Origin: Alphaproteobacteria bacterium
GTDB lineage: Bacteria; Pseudomonadota; Alphaproteobacteria; JAEULC01
Length of the DNA stretch: 64,000 nt
Direction: 5' to 3'
NCBI GenBank assembly: GCA_023150455.1
Contig: JAKLKW010000006.1
Coordinates: 43,051 to 107,050, forward strand
The notes beneath the pieces are model-generated. The model did no database searches, was not told the DNA's origin, and worked only from the letters and a program-made list of their open reading frames with translations. The position numbers and the translations under genes are program-made. This document shows, piece by piece, positions 10,185 to 18,447 of this stretch (positions within the stretch are counted from its first letter, which is position 1; the number at the start of each line of letters is the position of its first letter).

Positions 10185-11114
10185 TCAATCATACGGGATC
10201 GGCGTCGCGTGCCAGCCCTCGTCGTGCTTCTCCCAGTAGCGCTGGCGCAGGCGCATCGAGATCGGGCCCGGCCGGTCGTTGCCGAGGATGCGGCCGTCCA
10301 GCCGCGCGACCGGCATCACGCCGCCGGCGGTGGTGGCGGTGAAGATCTCGTCGGCGGCGCGCAGCTCCTCGACATGCAGCGGGCGGACGCGCGCCGGCAC
10401 GCCCAGCTCCTGGCACAGCTCGAGCACCGACTTGCGCGTGATGCCTTCCAGCGCGCCGCGGTCGGGGCTGATCACCGTGCCGTCGATCACCGCGAACACG
10501 TTGAAGCCCGGACCCTCGGTCACGTGGTCGTGACCATCGAGCAGGATCGCCGTGTCGGCGCCGGCGTCGGAAGCCTCGAACAGGGCGCGCGTCAGGTCGC
10601 CCCAGTGGAAGTTCTTGATCGTCGGGTCGACGCTTTCCGGCGCGATGCGCGGCGTGCGCGCGACGATCGCATGCGCGCCGCGCGCCTGCACGTCCTCGGG
10701 GATCACCCAGACGAAGGGCACCGCGTAGGCGTAGAAGCGGTTGACGCAGTGCCTGGGATGGCGCGGCATGCCCGGCGCGGGCGAGCCGCGCGTGCAGATC
10801 ATCGACACGTAGGCGTCGCGCAAGCCGGTCCGGCGCACGAGCGCCGTCAGCGCCTCGCGCAGGGCAGCCCGGTCCATCGGCAGCTCGAGGCGCAGGCCGC
10901 CGACCGAGGCAAGGAAACGGTCGAGATGGTCCTCGAGGCGGAAGAACGCGCCCTTCCACACATGCACCACGTCGTAGGTCACGTCCGAGCGCGTGAAGCC
11001 CCAGTCCGTCAGCGGCAGCCGGGCCTCGGCGACCGGCACGACCGCGTCCTCGACGATCGCCGCGCCCTTCGACCAGTCGGTTGCGGCCGGCGTTTCCTTG
11101 ATCTGCGCCACCAT
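10185..11114 (-). CDS. Class IV aminotransferase (branched-chain / D-amino acid aminotransferase-like)
   Basis: A PLP-dependent fold-type IV transaminase of 309 aa. The N-terminus has PLTDWGFTRSDVTYDVVHV, the equivalent of the family DxGFxxGDGVFE segment. The Schiff-base lysine is probably that in DPTIKNFHWGD. The PLP-phosphate region includes EGPGFNVFAVIDG and FTATTAGGVMPVARLDGR. The family covers IlvE, D-alanine aminotransferase, ADC lyase and many amine transaminases; the substrate here is undetermined. It sits divergent to the class V aminotransferase gene at 11238. Confidence 0.85.
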   Translation of the reverse strand: MVAQIKETPAATDWSKGAAIVEDAVVPVAEARLPLTDWGFTRSDVTYDVVHVWKGAFFRLEDHLDRFLASVGGLRLELPMDRAALREALTALVRRTGLRDAYVSMICTRGSPAPGMPRHPRHCVNRFYAYAVPFVWVIPEDVQARGAHAIVARTPRIAPESVDPTIKNFHWGDLTRALFEASDAGADTAILLDGHDHVTEGPGFNVFAVIDGTVISPDRGALEGITRKSVLELCQELGVPARVRPLHVEELRAADEIFTATTAGGVMPVARLDGRILGNDRPGPISMRLRQRYWEKHDEGWHATPIPYD

Positions 11115-11169
11115 GAGCCGTCTCCCCCCAGGTTCGCTTTAGGGTAGCATCGCTTCCGCTGCCGGCGGC

Positions 11170-11189
11170 ACTGGCGATGCCACGCCAGT
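11170..11189. promoter_or_regulatory. Candidate operator upstream of the serine-glyoxylate aminotransferase gene
   Basis: ACTGGCG-ATGCCA-CGCCAGT is a perfect 7-bp inverted repeat. It lies just upstream of CATAAT (11195-11200), a plausible -10 for the plus-strand gene starting at 11238, so a bound regulator would cover the core promoter. No good -35 was found. It lies in the 123-bp divergent gap 11115-11237 and could serve either gene. Confidence 0.35.
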
Positions 11190-11237
11190 GCAGGCATAAT
11201 GCATATCAACACGACAAATCGCCACCGTGGAGGACGC

Positions 11238-12443
11238 ATGCCTACGGCGACGGGACGTCATTTCCTGCAGATTCCCGGACCGACCAACGTGCCGGACCGC
11301 GTGCTGCGCGCGATCGACCGTCCGACCATCGACCACCGCGGACCCGAGTTCCAGGCGCTCGGCCATGCCGTGCTCGACGGCATGAAGGCGATCTTCAAGA
11401 CCAAGGGCATGGTCGTGATCTACCCGGCCTCGGGCACCGGCGCCTGGGAAGCGGCGCTGGTCAACACGCTGTCGCCCGGCGACCGAGTGCTGATGGCCGA
11501 GACCGGGCATTTCGCGACGCTGTGGCAGCGCCTGGCCAAGCGGCTGGGACTCGAGGTCGAGTTCATGTCAGGCGACTGGCGGCGCGGCGCGCCGGCCGGA
11601 GCGATCGGCGCGCGCCTTGCCGAGGACAAGGCGCACGCCATCAAGGCCGTGTGCGTCGTGCACAACGAAACCTCGACCGGCGTGGCCTCGAACGTCGCCG
11701 CGGTGCGCAAGGCGATCGACGGCGCGCATCATCCGGCGCTGTTCATGGTCGACACGATCTCCTCGCTTGCCTCGCTCGACTATCGCCACGACGAATGGGG
11801 CGTCGACGTCACGGTGGCCGGCTCGCAGAAGGGCCTGATGCTGCCGCCGGGCCTGAGCTTCAACGCGATCTCGGCCAAGGCGCTCAAGGCGCAGGAGCAG
11901 GCCAAGCTGCCGCGCGCCTATTGGGACTGGGCCGACATGGCCACCCCGAACAAGAGCGGCTTCTTCCCCTACACGCCGGCGACCAACCTGCTCTACGGAC
12001 TCAAGGAAGCCATCGCCATGCTGCTCGAGGAGGGCCTCGATGCCGTGTTCGCCCGGCATGCGCGGCTCGGCGAGGCGACCAGGCGCGCGGTCCAGGCCTG
12101 GGGGCTCGAGCTGCTCTGCGTCGATCCGGCCGAGTACAGCAACAGCCTGACCGCGGTGCTGATGCCTTCGGGCTTCGACGCCGACCGGTTCCGCCAGATC
12201 GTGCTCGAGAATTTCGACATGTCGCTCGGCCAGGGCCTGGGCAAGGTTTCCGGCAAGGTGTTCCGCATCGGCCATCTCGGCGGCTTCAACGAGCTGATGC
12301 TGATGGGCACGCTGTCGGGCGTCGAGATGGGGCTGCACTTGGCCGGCGTGCCGCATCGCCAGGCCGGCGTCGCCGCGGCCATGGACTTCCTGGCCGGCCG
12401 GATCGAAGGCACGGCGAAGGCCGGCAAGAGCGCCGCCGAGTAG
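11238..12443 (+). CDS. Serine-glyoxylate aminotransferase-like class V aminotransferase
   Basis: A 401-aa PLP enzyme. The N-terminal FLQIPGPTNVPDRVLRA and DHRGPEF are hallmarks of the serine-glyoxylate / alanine-glyoxylate aminotransferase group. The PLP lysine lies in VTVAGSQKGLMLPPGLSF. Such enzymes convert serine plus glyoxylate to hydroxypyruvate plus glycine. A GGAGG site precedes the ATG at 11238; the longer frame from 11199 lacks this. Enoyl-CoA hydratase and 2-hydroxyacid dehydrogenase genes follow on the same strand with small gaps, suggesting an operon around hydroxyacid or glyoxylate metabolism. Whether a full serine cycle exists cannot be told here. Confidence 0.9.
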   Translation: MPTATGRHFLQIPGPTNVPDRVLRAIDRPTIDHRGPEFQALGHAVLDGMKAIFKTKGMVVIYPASGTGAWEAALVNTLSPGDRVLMAETGHFATLWQRLAKRLGLEVEFMSGDWRRGAPAGAIGARLAEDKAHAIKAVCVVHNETSTGVASNVAAVRKAIDGAHHPALFMVDTISSLASLDYRHDEWGVDVTVAGSQKGLMLPPGLSFNAISAKALKAQEQAKLPRAYWDWADMATPNKSGFFPYTPATNLLYGLKEAIAMLLEEGLDAVFARHARLGEATRRAVQAWGLELLCVDPAEYSNSLTAVLMPSGFDADRFRQIVLENFDMSLGQGLGKVSGKVFRIGHLGGFNELMLMGTLSGVEMGLHLAGVPHRQAGVAAAMDFLAGRIEGTAKAGKSAAE

Positions 12444-12456
12444 TCCCGCCACGCCC

Positions 12457-13254
12457 ATGCCCGACATTCCCGCCGCCGCAGCCGACACGATCCTGGTCGC
12501 GCGCGACGGCGCCATCGCCACGGTCACGCTCAACCGGCCCGACCGGATGAACGCGCTGGACTCCGCGACGTGGCGCAAGCTCGCGGATGCGATGGCGGGC
12601 CTGTCCGCCGACCCGGCGCTGCGCTGCGTCGTGATCCGCGGCGCGGGCGGCAACTTCGCTTCCGGCGCCGACATCCAGAGCTTCGCCCGCGAACGATCAG
12701 ACGCGGCGCAGGCCAAGGCCTATGCCGTCGACATGCAGCGCGCCATGCGCAACGTCGCCGAAGGCACGCATCCGACGGTCGCGCTGATCGAGGGCGTGTG
12801 CGTCGGCGGCGGGCTCGAGCTGGCTTCGGTGTGCGACATCCGCGTGGCGGCCAGATCCAGCCGCTTCGGCGTGCCGATCAAGAAGCTCGGCCATACCATG
12901 TCCTACGGCGAGCTGATCCCGCTGGTCGACCTCGTCGGCCCAGCGGCGGCCAGGGAGATCCTGCTCGAGGGCGAGGTGTTCGGCGCCGAACGCGCGCTGC
13001 AATTCGGGCTCGTGAGCCGCATCGTCGCCGACGACGCGGTCGAAGGCGAGGCCTACGCCACGGCGCGGCGCATCGCCGAGGGCGCGCCGGTGGCCGCGCG
13101 CCTGCACCGCAAGCTCATCCGCCGCGTGCTTGACCGCCGTCCGCTGACCCAGGCCGAGATCGACGAAGGCTACGCCGCGACTGACACCGAGGACTACAAG
13201 ATCGGCGTGCGCGCCTTTCTCGAGAAGAAGGCGCCCCGGTTCACCGGGCGCTAG
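12457..13254 (+). CDS. Enoyl-CoA hydratase/isomerase family protein
   Basis: A single-domain crotonase-fold protein of 265 aa. Typical landmarks are VTLNRPDRMNALDS, the oxyanion-hole segments GGNFASGADIQSF and EGVCVGGGLELASVCDIRVA, and the C-terminal crotonase helices. One glutamate of the usual catalytic pair appears replaced around GVPIKKLGHTMSYGEL, so the reaction (hydratase, isomerase or other) is open. It starts 13 bases after the aminotransferase stop and ends two bases before the next start. Confidence 0.88.
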   Translation: MPDIPAAAADTILVARDGAIATVTLNRPDRMNALDSATWRKLADAMAGLSADPALRCVVIRGAGGNFASGADIQSFARERSDAAQAKAYAVDMQRAMRNVAEGTHPTVALIEGVCVGGGLELASVCDIRVAARSSRFGVPIKKLGHTMSYGELIPLVDLVGPAAAREILLEGEVFGAERALQFGLVSRIVADDAVEGEAYATARRIAEGAPVAARLHRKLIRRVLDRRPLTQAEIDEGYAATDTEDYKIGVRAFLEKKAPRFTGR

Positions 13255-13256
13255 GC

Positions 13257-16093
13257 ATGGATATCCGCGGCAGCGTTCCCATCGGCGATTCCGGCCTCGC
13301 CCAGCGCCTGCGGCGCGAAATCGAAGGCGAGGTGCTGTTCGACGCCTTCTCGCGCGGGCGCTATTCGACCGACGCCTCGATCTACCAGATCGAGCCGATC
13401 GGCGTGGTGGTGCCGAGGACGGTCCAGGACGTCGTCGCCGCGATCCAGATCGCGCGCGAGGCCGGCGCGCCGGTGCTGCCGCGCGGCGCCGGCACCTCGC
13501 AATGCGGCCAGACCGTCGGCCGCGCGCTGGTGGTCGACGTCAGCAAGCACTTCAACAAGGTGGTCGACCTCGACGCGTCGGCGCGGCGCGTCACGGTCGA
13601 GCCGGGCATCGTGCTGGATCACCTCAACGCGCATCTCAAGGCCCACGGCCTGTTCTTCCCGGTCGACGTGTCGCCGTCCAGCCGCGCCACGCTCGGCGGC
13701 ATGACCGGCAACAATTCCTGCGGCGCGCGCTCGATCCGCTACGCCCCGTCGGCGACAACCGCGTCGGCGATCTCGGTCCCGGCAGCGGGCGCTTCGACGC
13801 GCTGACGCGCGCCATGCGCGCGCTGGGAAGCTCCGAGGCCGACGAGATCGCGCGGCGCTTCCCCAAGCTCCTGCGCCGCGTCGGCGGCTACAACATCGAC
13901 GAGCTGGCGGGCGGGCAGCCCAACCTCGCCAGGCTGCTGGTCGGCTCGGAAGGCACGCTCGCCTTCACCACGCGCATCGAGCTCGAGCTGCAGCCGATCC
14001 CCAAGCACCGGGCGCTCGGCGTCTGCCACTTTCCCAGCTTCTACAAGTCGATGGATGCGACGCGGCACATCGTCAAGCTGGACCCGGTGGCGGTCGAGCT
14101 GGTCGACCGCACGATGATCGACCTCGCGCGCGCAATCCCGATGTTCAAGGCGACGGTCGACCGCTTCGTGGTCGGCGAACCGCAGGCGCTGCTGCTGGTC
14201 GAGTTCGCCGGCGACGATGCGGCCGAGCCGACGCGGCGCCTCAAGCGCCTGGTCGAGCTGATGGGCGATCTGGGATTTCCCGGCGCGGTGGTCGAGATCA
14301 CCGACCAGGGCTTCCTGCGCGCGGTGTGGGACGTGCGCGCGCAAGGCCTCAACATCATGATGTCGATGAAGGGCGAGGGGAAGCCGGTGTCCTTCATCGA
14401 GGACTGCGCGGTGCCGCTCGACGACCTCGCGGAATACACCGACCGGCTGACCAGGATCTTCCACAAGCACGGCACCGACGGCACCTGGTACGCGCATGCC
14501 TCGGTCGGCACGCTGCATGTCCGCCCCGTGCTCAACCTGAAGCTGGAGAAGGACGCCAGGACGATGCGCGCCATCGCCGAGGAATGCTTCGCGATGGTGC
14601 GCGAGTACAAGGGCTCGCACTCGGGCGAGCACGGCGACGGGCTGGTGCGCTCCGAGTTCCACGAAGCGATGTTCGGGCCGCGCATGGTGAAGGCGTTCGA
14701 GACGGTCAAGGACACGTTCGACCCGCCCGGCCTGTTCAACCCGGGCAAGATCGTGCGGCCGTCGAAGATGGATGACCGCTCGCTGTTCCGCTACAAGCCC
14801 GGCTACGCGACGGCGCCGATCGAGACGGTGTTCGACTGGTCCGCCTGGGGCGGCTTCGGCCCCGCGGTCGAGATGTGCAACAACAACGGCGCCTGCCGCC
14901 GCACCGACGCCGGCGTCATGTGCCCGTCCTTCCGCGTCACCAAGGACGAGCGCGACCTGACGCGCGGCCGCGCCAACACGCTGCGCCTGGCGCTGTCGGG
15001 CCAGCTCGGCCCCGATGCGCTGGTCGGCGACGACATGAAGGCGACGATGGACCTCTGCGTCGGCTGCAAGGGCTGCAAGCGCGAATGCCCGACCGGCGTC
15101 GACATGGCCCGGATGAAGCTCGAGTTCCTGGCGCAATACCGCAAGCGTCACGCGCCGTCGCTGCGCGACCGCGTGGTCGCGCACCTGCCGGCCTACGGGC
15201 CGATGGCCTCGGCCTTCGCGCCGCTCATGAACCTGCGCGACCGCGTGCCGGCGCTGGCGGCCTTGAGCGAGCGCCTGGCCGGCTTCAGCGCCCGCCGTTC
15301 CCTGCCGCGCTGGCGCCGCGACGCGCTGAAGGACGCCGAATCGCCCGCGCCGACGGAGCAGGCCGACGTCGTGCTGTTCGGCGACTGCTTCGGCCGCTAC
15401 TTCGAGCCCGAGGTGCCGCGCGCCGCGCTCAAGGTCCTGCTAGCCGCGGGCGGGCGCGTCGCCATCGCTGGCGCACGCGGCCGGCGGCCGCTCTGCTGCG
15501 GCCGTACCTACTTGTCGACCGGCATGACCGCTGCCGCGCGGGCCGAGGCGCGCCGCACGCTCGATGCGCTGCTGCCGGTCGTCGGCCGCGGCGGCGCGAT
15601 CGTCGGTCTCGAGCCGTCCTGCATCCTGACCCTGCGCGACGAATACCCCGCGCTGCTGCCAGGCCCAGACACCGACGCCGTCGCGGCGCGCGCCCTGCTG
15701 TTCGAGGAATACCTGGCGGCGGAAAAGAAGGCCGGCCGCCTCGCGCTCGCTCTCAAGCCGGTGGCCAGGCGCGCCCTGCTGCACGGCCACTGCCACCAGA
15801 AGGCCTTCGGCCTGGTCGGCGAGGTCGCCGCGGTCCTGTCGCTGGTGCCCGGTCTGGAGGTCACGACGATCGAATCGAGCTGCTGCGGCATGGCCGGCTC
15901 CTTCGGCTACGAAGCCGAGCACTACGACGTGTCGCTCCGGATGGCGGAGCTGAGCCTTCTGCCCGCCGTGCGCAAGGCATCGGACGACGACCTGATCGTC
16001 GCCGACGGCACCTCCTGCCGCCACCAGATCAAGGACGGCGCCGGCAGGCAGCCGCTGCATGTGGCGCAGGTGCTGGAACGAGCGCTGGGGTGA
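13257..16093 (+). pseudogene. FAD-linked 2-hydroxyacid dehydrogenase with Fe-S and CCG domains, apparently frameshifted
   Basis: This encodes a D-lactate/D-2-hydroxyglutarate/glycolate dehydrogenase-type flavoprotein fused to an Fe-S module. The N-terminal FAD_binding_4 half (PRGAGTSQCGQTVGRA, TGNNSCGARSIRY) is in the frame starting 13257 and stops at 13805. The rest, from about 13745, is in another frame: VGSEGTLAF, GEHGDGLVRSE, ferredoxin-like CVGCKGCKRECPTG, and heterodisulfide-reductase-like CCG motifs (HGHCHQKAFG, ESSCCGMAGSFGYE). Between IRY and VGDNRV roughly 20 or more residues expected in homologs are missing, consistent with a deletion of 3n+1 bases near 13743. It could be a real inactivating deletion or an assembly error. 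Third-position GC is strong in each frame on its own side of the break. Confidence 0.85.
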
Positions 16094-16137
16094 AGGGGGC
16101 TGCGTCAGGCTGCGTGTTGGCGCGCTCGCCAAGCGCC

Positions 16138-16234
16138 TCATCCTTCGACAAGCTCAGGTTGAGGCTACGAGAGATGCCGGGAAGCATGCGACATCAAACC
16201 AAGAGTCCTCACCCGGAGCCTGTCGAAGGGTGAG
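16138..16234. repeat. REP-like inverted repeat (CCTTCGACAAGCTCAGG family)
   Basis: The left unit TCATCCTTCGACAAGCTCAG (from 16138) and the right unit CCTCACCCGGAGCCTGTCGA (from 16207) are inverted imperfect copies. They occupy the 179-bp gap before the PhyH gene. The same motif recurs at 43082-43199. The pair can form a long stem-loop in RNA and may end the transcript of the preceding broken dehydrogenase. Confidence 0.65.
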
Positions 16235-16272
16235 CCAATCCTGTCCGACGAATTGCAGCAACTAGCCGCACG

Positions 16273-17178
16273 ATGAAAGACTGCATCTCCCAGGGCCGCA
16301 CCATCCCCGACGAGCTGGTCGCGCCGATGCGCGACAGCGCCGCGCTGCTCGCCGACGCGCCGGCGCTGCGCGCGCGGCTGGAAAAGGACGGCTACCTGTT
16401 CCTGCGCAACGCGCTCGACCGCGACGAAGTTGCGGCGGCGCGGCGCGAGGTGTTCCAGCGGCTGGCCGAGGTCGGCGAGATCGCGCCGCCGGCGGAGGCC
16501 GGCGTCTTCACCGGCGCGAGCCGGCGCCGGGAGACGGTCGACGATCTCGGCCGCTTCTGGCGCTCGGTCAGCGAGGGCCCGGCGCTGCGCCGGGTCAGCC
16601 ATGGATCGCGCCTCGCCGCGATCATGGAAAAGGTGTTCGGCGAAGCGGCGGTTCCGTTCGACTTCCTCTACCTGCGCGCCGGGTCGGTCGGGCGCGCAAC
16701 CGGGCTGCATTGCGACTATCCGTTTTTCACCCGCGCGCACGAGCGCGTGTGCACGGTCTGGATTCCGATCGGCGACGTGCCGGTCACCGACGGGCCGGTC
16801 GTGGTGGTCGAGGGCTCGCACCGCTTCGCCGACCTGGTCGAAGCGACGCGCGGCTTCGACGTGGTGCGCGATGCGCCGCGGCGCGCCGATCTCGGCATCC
16901 ATCCGATCGACTTCGCCCGCCAGCGCGGCACGCGGCTGCTGACGGCCGATTTCCGGGCCGGCGACCTGGCGCTGTTCGGCATGTTCACGATCCATGGCGC
17001 GCTCGACAACCACTCGCCCATCGGCCGCGTGCGCCTGAGCTGCGACGTGCGCTGGCAACCCGCTTCGCTGCCGGTCGACGCGCGCTATTTCGGTCCGCTG
17101 CCCGCCGGCACGACCGGCGCCGGCTATGCCGAGCTCAACGGCGCCAAGCCCCTGACGGAGCCGTGGCACATCCGGTAG
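16273..17178 (+). CDS. Phytanoyl-CoA dioxygenase (PhyH) family protein
   Basis: A 301-aa Fe(II)/2-oxoglutarate-dependent oxygenase. The iron-binding HxD is seen in TGLHCDYPFF (about residue 143) and the distal histidine in FTIHGALDNHSP. Arg/Ser in RVRLSCDVRW probably bind 2-oxoglutarate. PYRH-type family features such as DGYLFLRNALDRDEV near the N-terminus are also present. Members hydroxylate acyl-CoAs, ectoine or small acids; the substrate is unknown. It stands alone between a repeat and the TetR gene. Confidence 0.87.
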   Translation: MKDCISQGRTIPDELVAPMRDSAALLADAPALRARLEKDGYLFLRNALDRDEVAAARREVFQRLAEVGEIAPPAEAGVFTGASRRRETVDDLGRFWRSVSEGPALRRVSHGSRLAAIMEKVFGEAAVPFDFLYLRAGSVGRATGLHCDYPFFTRAHERVCTVWIPIGDVPVTDGPVVVVEGSHRFADLVEATRGFDVVRDAPRRADLGIHPIDFARQRGTRLLTADFRAGDLALFGMFTIHGALDNHSPIGRVRLSCDVRWQPASLPVDARYFGPLPAGTTGAGYAELNGAKPLTEPWHIR

Positions 17179-17242
17179 GGGCACATCAGGTAAGGGCATA
17201 TTCGCTAGGTGCCGTCCCCCGGCTGATGTAAAACCTCTTCAC

Positions 17243-17872
17243 ATGAGCTGGCACGAACGGCGCGGCTACCATCACGGCAATCTGCGCGAGGCGCTGATCA
17301 AGGCGGCCTTGAACCTGATCGGGGAGAAGGGCCTCGGCGGCGTCACCTTCGCCGAGGCGGCGCGCGCTGCCGGCGTCAGCCCGGCCGCGCCCTATCGCCA
17401 TTTCCGCGACCGCGACGCGTTGATGGCTGAGGTCGCGCGGCAGGGCTTCGAGCGCTTCGAGGCCATGCTGACCGCGGCCTGGAACGGCGGCAGGCCCGAG
17501 CCGCTCAAGGCGTTCGAGAACGTGGGCCGCGCCTATCTCGCCTTCGCCCGCAGCGAGCCGGCCTACTACGCCGCCATGTTCGAGGCCGGCCTGCCGCCCG
17601 ACGCCAGCGCCGAACTGCGCGAGGCCGGCGAGCGCGCCTATTCGGTGCTGCGCACCGCTTCCGACGCCGTCTGCGCCCTGCTGCCGAAGGAAGGGCGGCC
17701 ACCCGCCTCGATGGTGAGCCTGCATGTCTGGTCGCTCGCGCACGGCGTCGCCTCGCTGTTCGGCCGCGGCGATCCCGGCCGGCGCAAGCTGCCGATGACC
17801 CCGGAAGAATTGCTGGAAGCCGGCGTTCTCATTTACCTGCAAGGGCTTGGCCTCGGCGAATCGAAGCGCTGA
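17243..17872 (+). CDS. TetR/AcrR family transcriptional regulator
   Basis: A 209-aa one-component repressor. The N-terminal helix-turn-helix (about residues 12-60) reads HHGNLREALIKAALNLIGEKG and then AARAAGVSPAAPYRHFRDRDAL, a canonical TetR DNA-binding domain. The C-terminal ligand domain is of the common WHG type, with GRAYLAFARSEPAYYAAMFEAGL. A perfect palindrome lies 39 bases after its stop, inside the promoter of the DUF2852 gene, and is the obvious candidate operator. No such palindrome was seen before its own start, so autoregulation is not evident. Confidence 0.93.
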   Translation: MSWHERRGYHHGNLREALIKAALNLIGEKGLGGVTFAEAARAAGVSPAAPYRHFRDRDALMAEVARQGFERFEAMLTAAWNGGRPEPLKAFENVGRAYLAFARSEPAYYAAMFEAGLPPDASAELREAGERAYSVLRTASDAVCALLPKEGRPPASMVSLHVWSLAHGVASLFGRGDPGRRKLPMTPEELLEAGVLIYLQGLGLGESKR

Positions 17873-17881
17873 CTGTTCCCC

Positions 17882-17911
17882 TTGACATCGCGGCTGGCGG
17901 CCGCCAATAAT
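17882..17911 (+). promoter_or_regulatory. Near-consensus sigma70 promoter for the DUF2852 gene
   Basis: A perfect TTGACA (17882-17887) is followed after 18 bases by AATAAT (17906-17911), five of six matches to TATAAT. It is directly followed by the palindrome at 17912-17932, which would cover the start site. This is one of the best promoter matches in the window. Confidence 0.75.
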
Positions 17912-17932
17912 GTGAATGTTAGTAACATTCAC
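17912..17932. promoter_or_regulatory. Perfect 21-bp palindrome, probable TetR operator
   Basis: GTGAATGTTA-G-TAACATTCAC has 10-bp perfect arms around one central base. It lies immediately downstream of the -10 box and upstream of the DUF2852 start, the classic position for repression by a TetR-family dimer. The tetR gene ends 39 bases upstream. Operator length and symmetry fit TetR proteins, but binding is inferred. Confidence 0.8.
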
Positions 17933-17946
17933 TTGGGGTCGCGGAA

Positions 17947-18306
17947 ATGGGCATCGCGGCAAAGCTGGACGAGATCGGCAAGCCGGCATGGATCACGCTG
18001 ATGGTCCTCGGCTTCGTGTTCTGGTGGCCTTTCGGGCTGGCGATGCTGGCCTTCTTGATCGGGAGTGGACGCATGGGATGCTGGAGAAACCGTGAGCGCT
18101 GGCAGCGCGAGTTCAAGGACCGGGTCGACGACGTGACGCGGCGCTGGGGCAGCGAGACGCTGAAGCGGCTGGAAGAGGAGCAGAAGGAGTTCCGCGAGTT
18201 CCTCGAGCGCCTGCGCCACGCCAAGGACAAGGCCGAGTTCGACCAGTTCATGGCCGACCGCCGCCGCCGCGACAACGGCCCCGCGCCGCAGCCGCAGGCT
18301 TCATAA
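17947..18306 (+). CDS. DUF2852 family membrane protein
   Basis: A 119-aa protein with one strong membrane segment near the N-terminus (WITLMVLGFVFWWPFGLAML). A short Gly-rich turn and a long charged helix follow (LKRLEEEQKEFREFLERLRH), probably a coiled coil on the cytoplasmic side. The pattern matches DUF2852, a family of unknown function common in alphaproteobacteria. Expression is probably controlled by the adjacent TetR through the palindrome over its promoter. A strong hairpin follows the stop, so it is likely a single-gene transcript. Confidence 0.85.
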   Translation: MGIAAKLDEIGKPAWITLMVLGFVFWWPFGLAMLAFLIGSGRMGCWRNRERWQREFKDRVDDVTRRWGSETLKRLEEEQKEFREFLERLRHAKDKAEFDQFMADRRRRDNGPAPQPQAS

Positions 18307-18329
18307 GGCTACGTCCCCTCCGTAGCCGC

Positions 18330-18364
18330 AACGGCCGGGTCGCTCGCCGAGCGACCCGGCCGTT
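18330..18364 (+). terminator. Strong hairpin after the DUF2852 gene
   Basis: AACGGCCGGGTCGCTC and GAGCGACCCGGCCGTT form a perfect 16-bp stem with a three-base loop, starting about 24 bases after the stop. There is no good T-tract, so it may be a terminator of the GC-rich type or an RNA-stabilising hairpin. The following stretch to 18447 carries a weaker CGGCTTTC/GAAAGCCG inverted repeat and no gene. Confidence 0.65.
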
Positions 18365-18447
18365 CGATTCTGAAAAGCAATCGGCTTTCGGCAGTCAGCA
18401 GTCGGCCAAAGCAGTCTGGCTGAAAGCCGACGGCCGATCGCCGACAG

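Noticed and set aside
18365-18447. Possible small RNA after the DUF2852 terminator
   Set aside because: CGGCTTTC/GAAAGCCG can pair weakly and the segment is repeat-like (CAGTCAGCAGTCGGC), but there is no promoter or terminator of its own.
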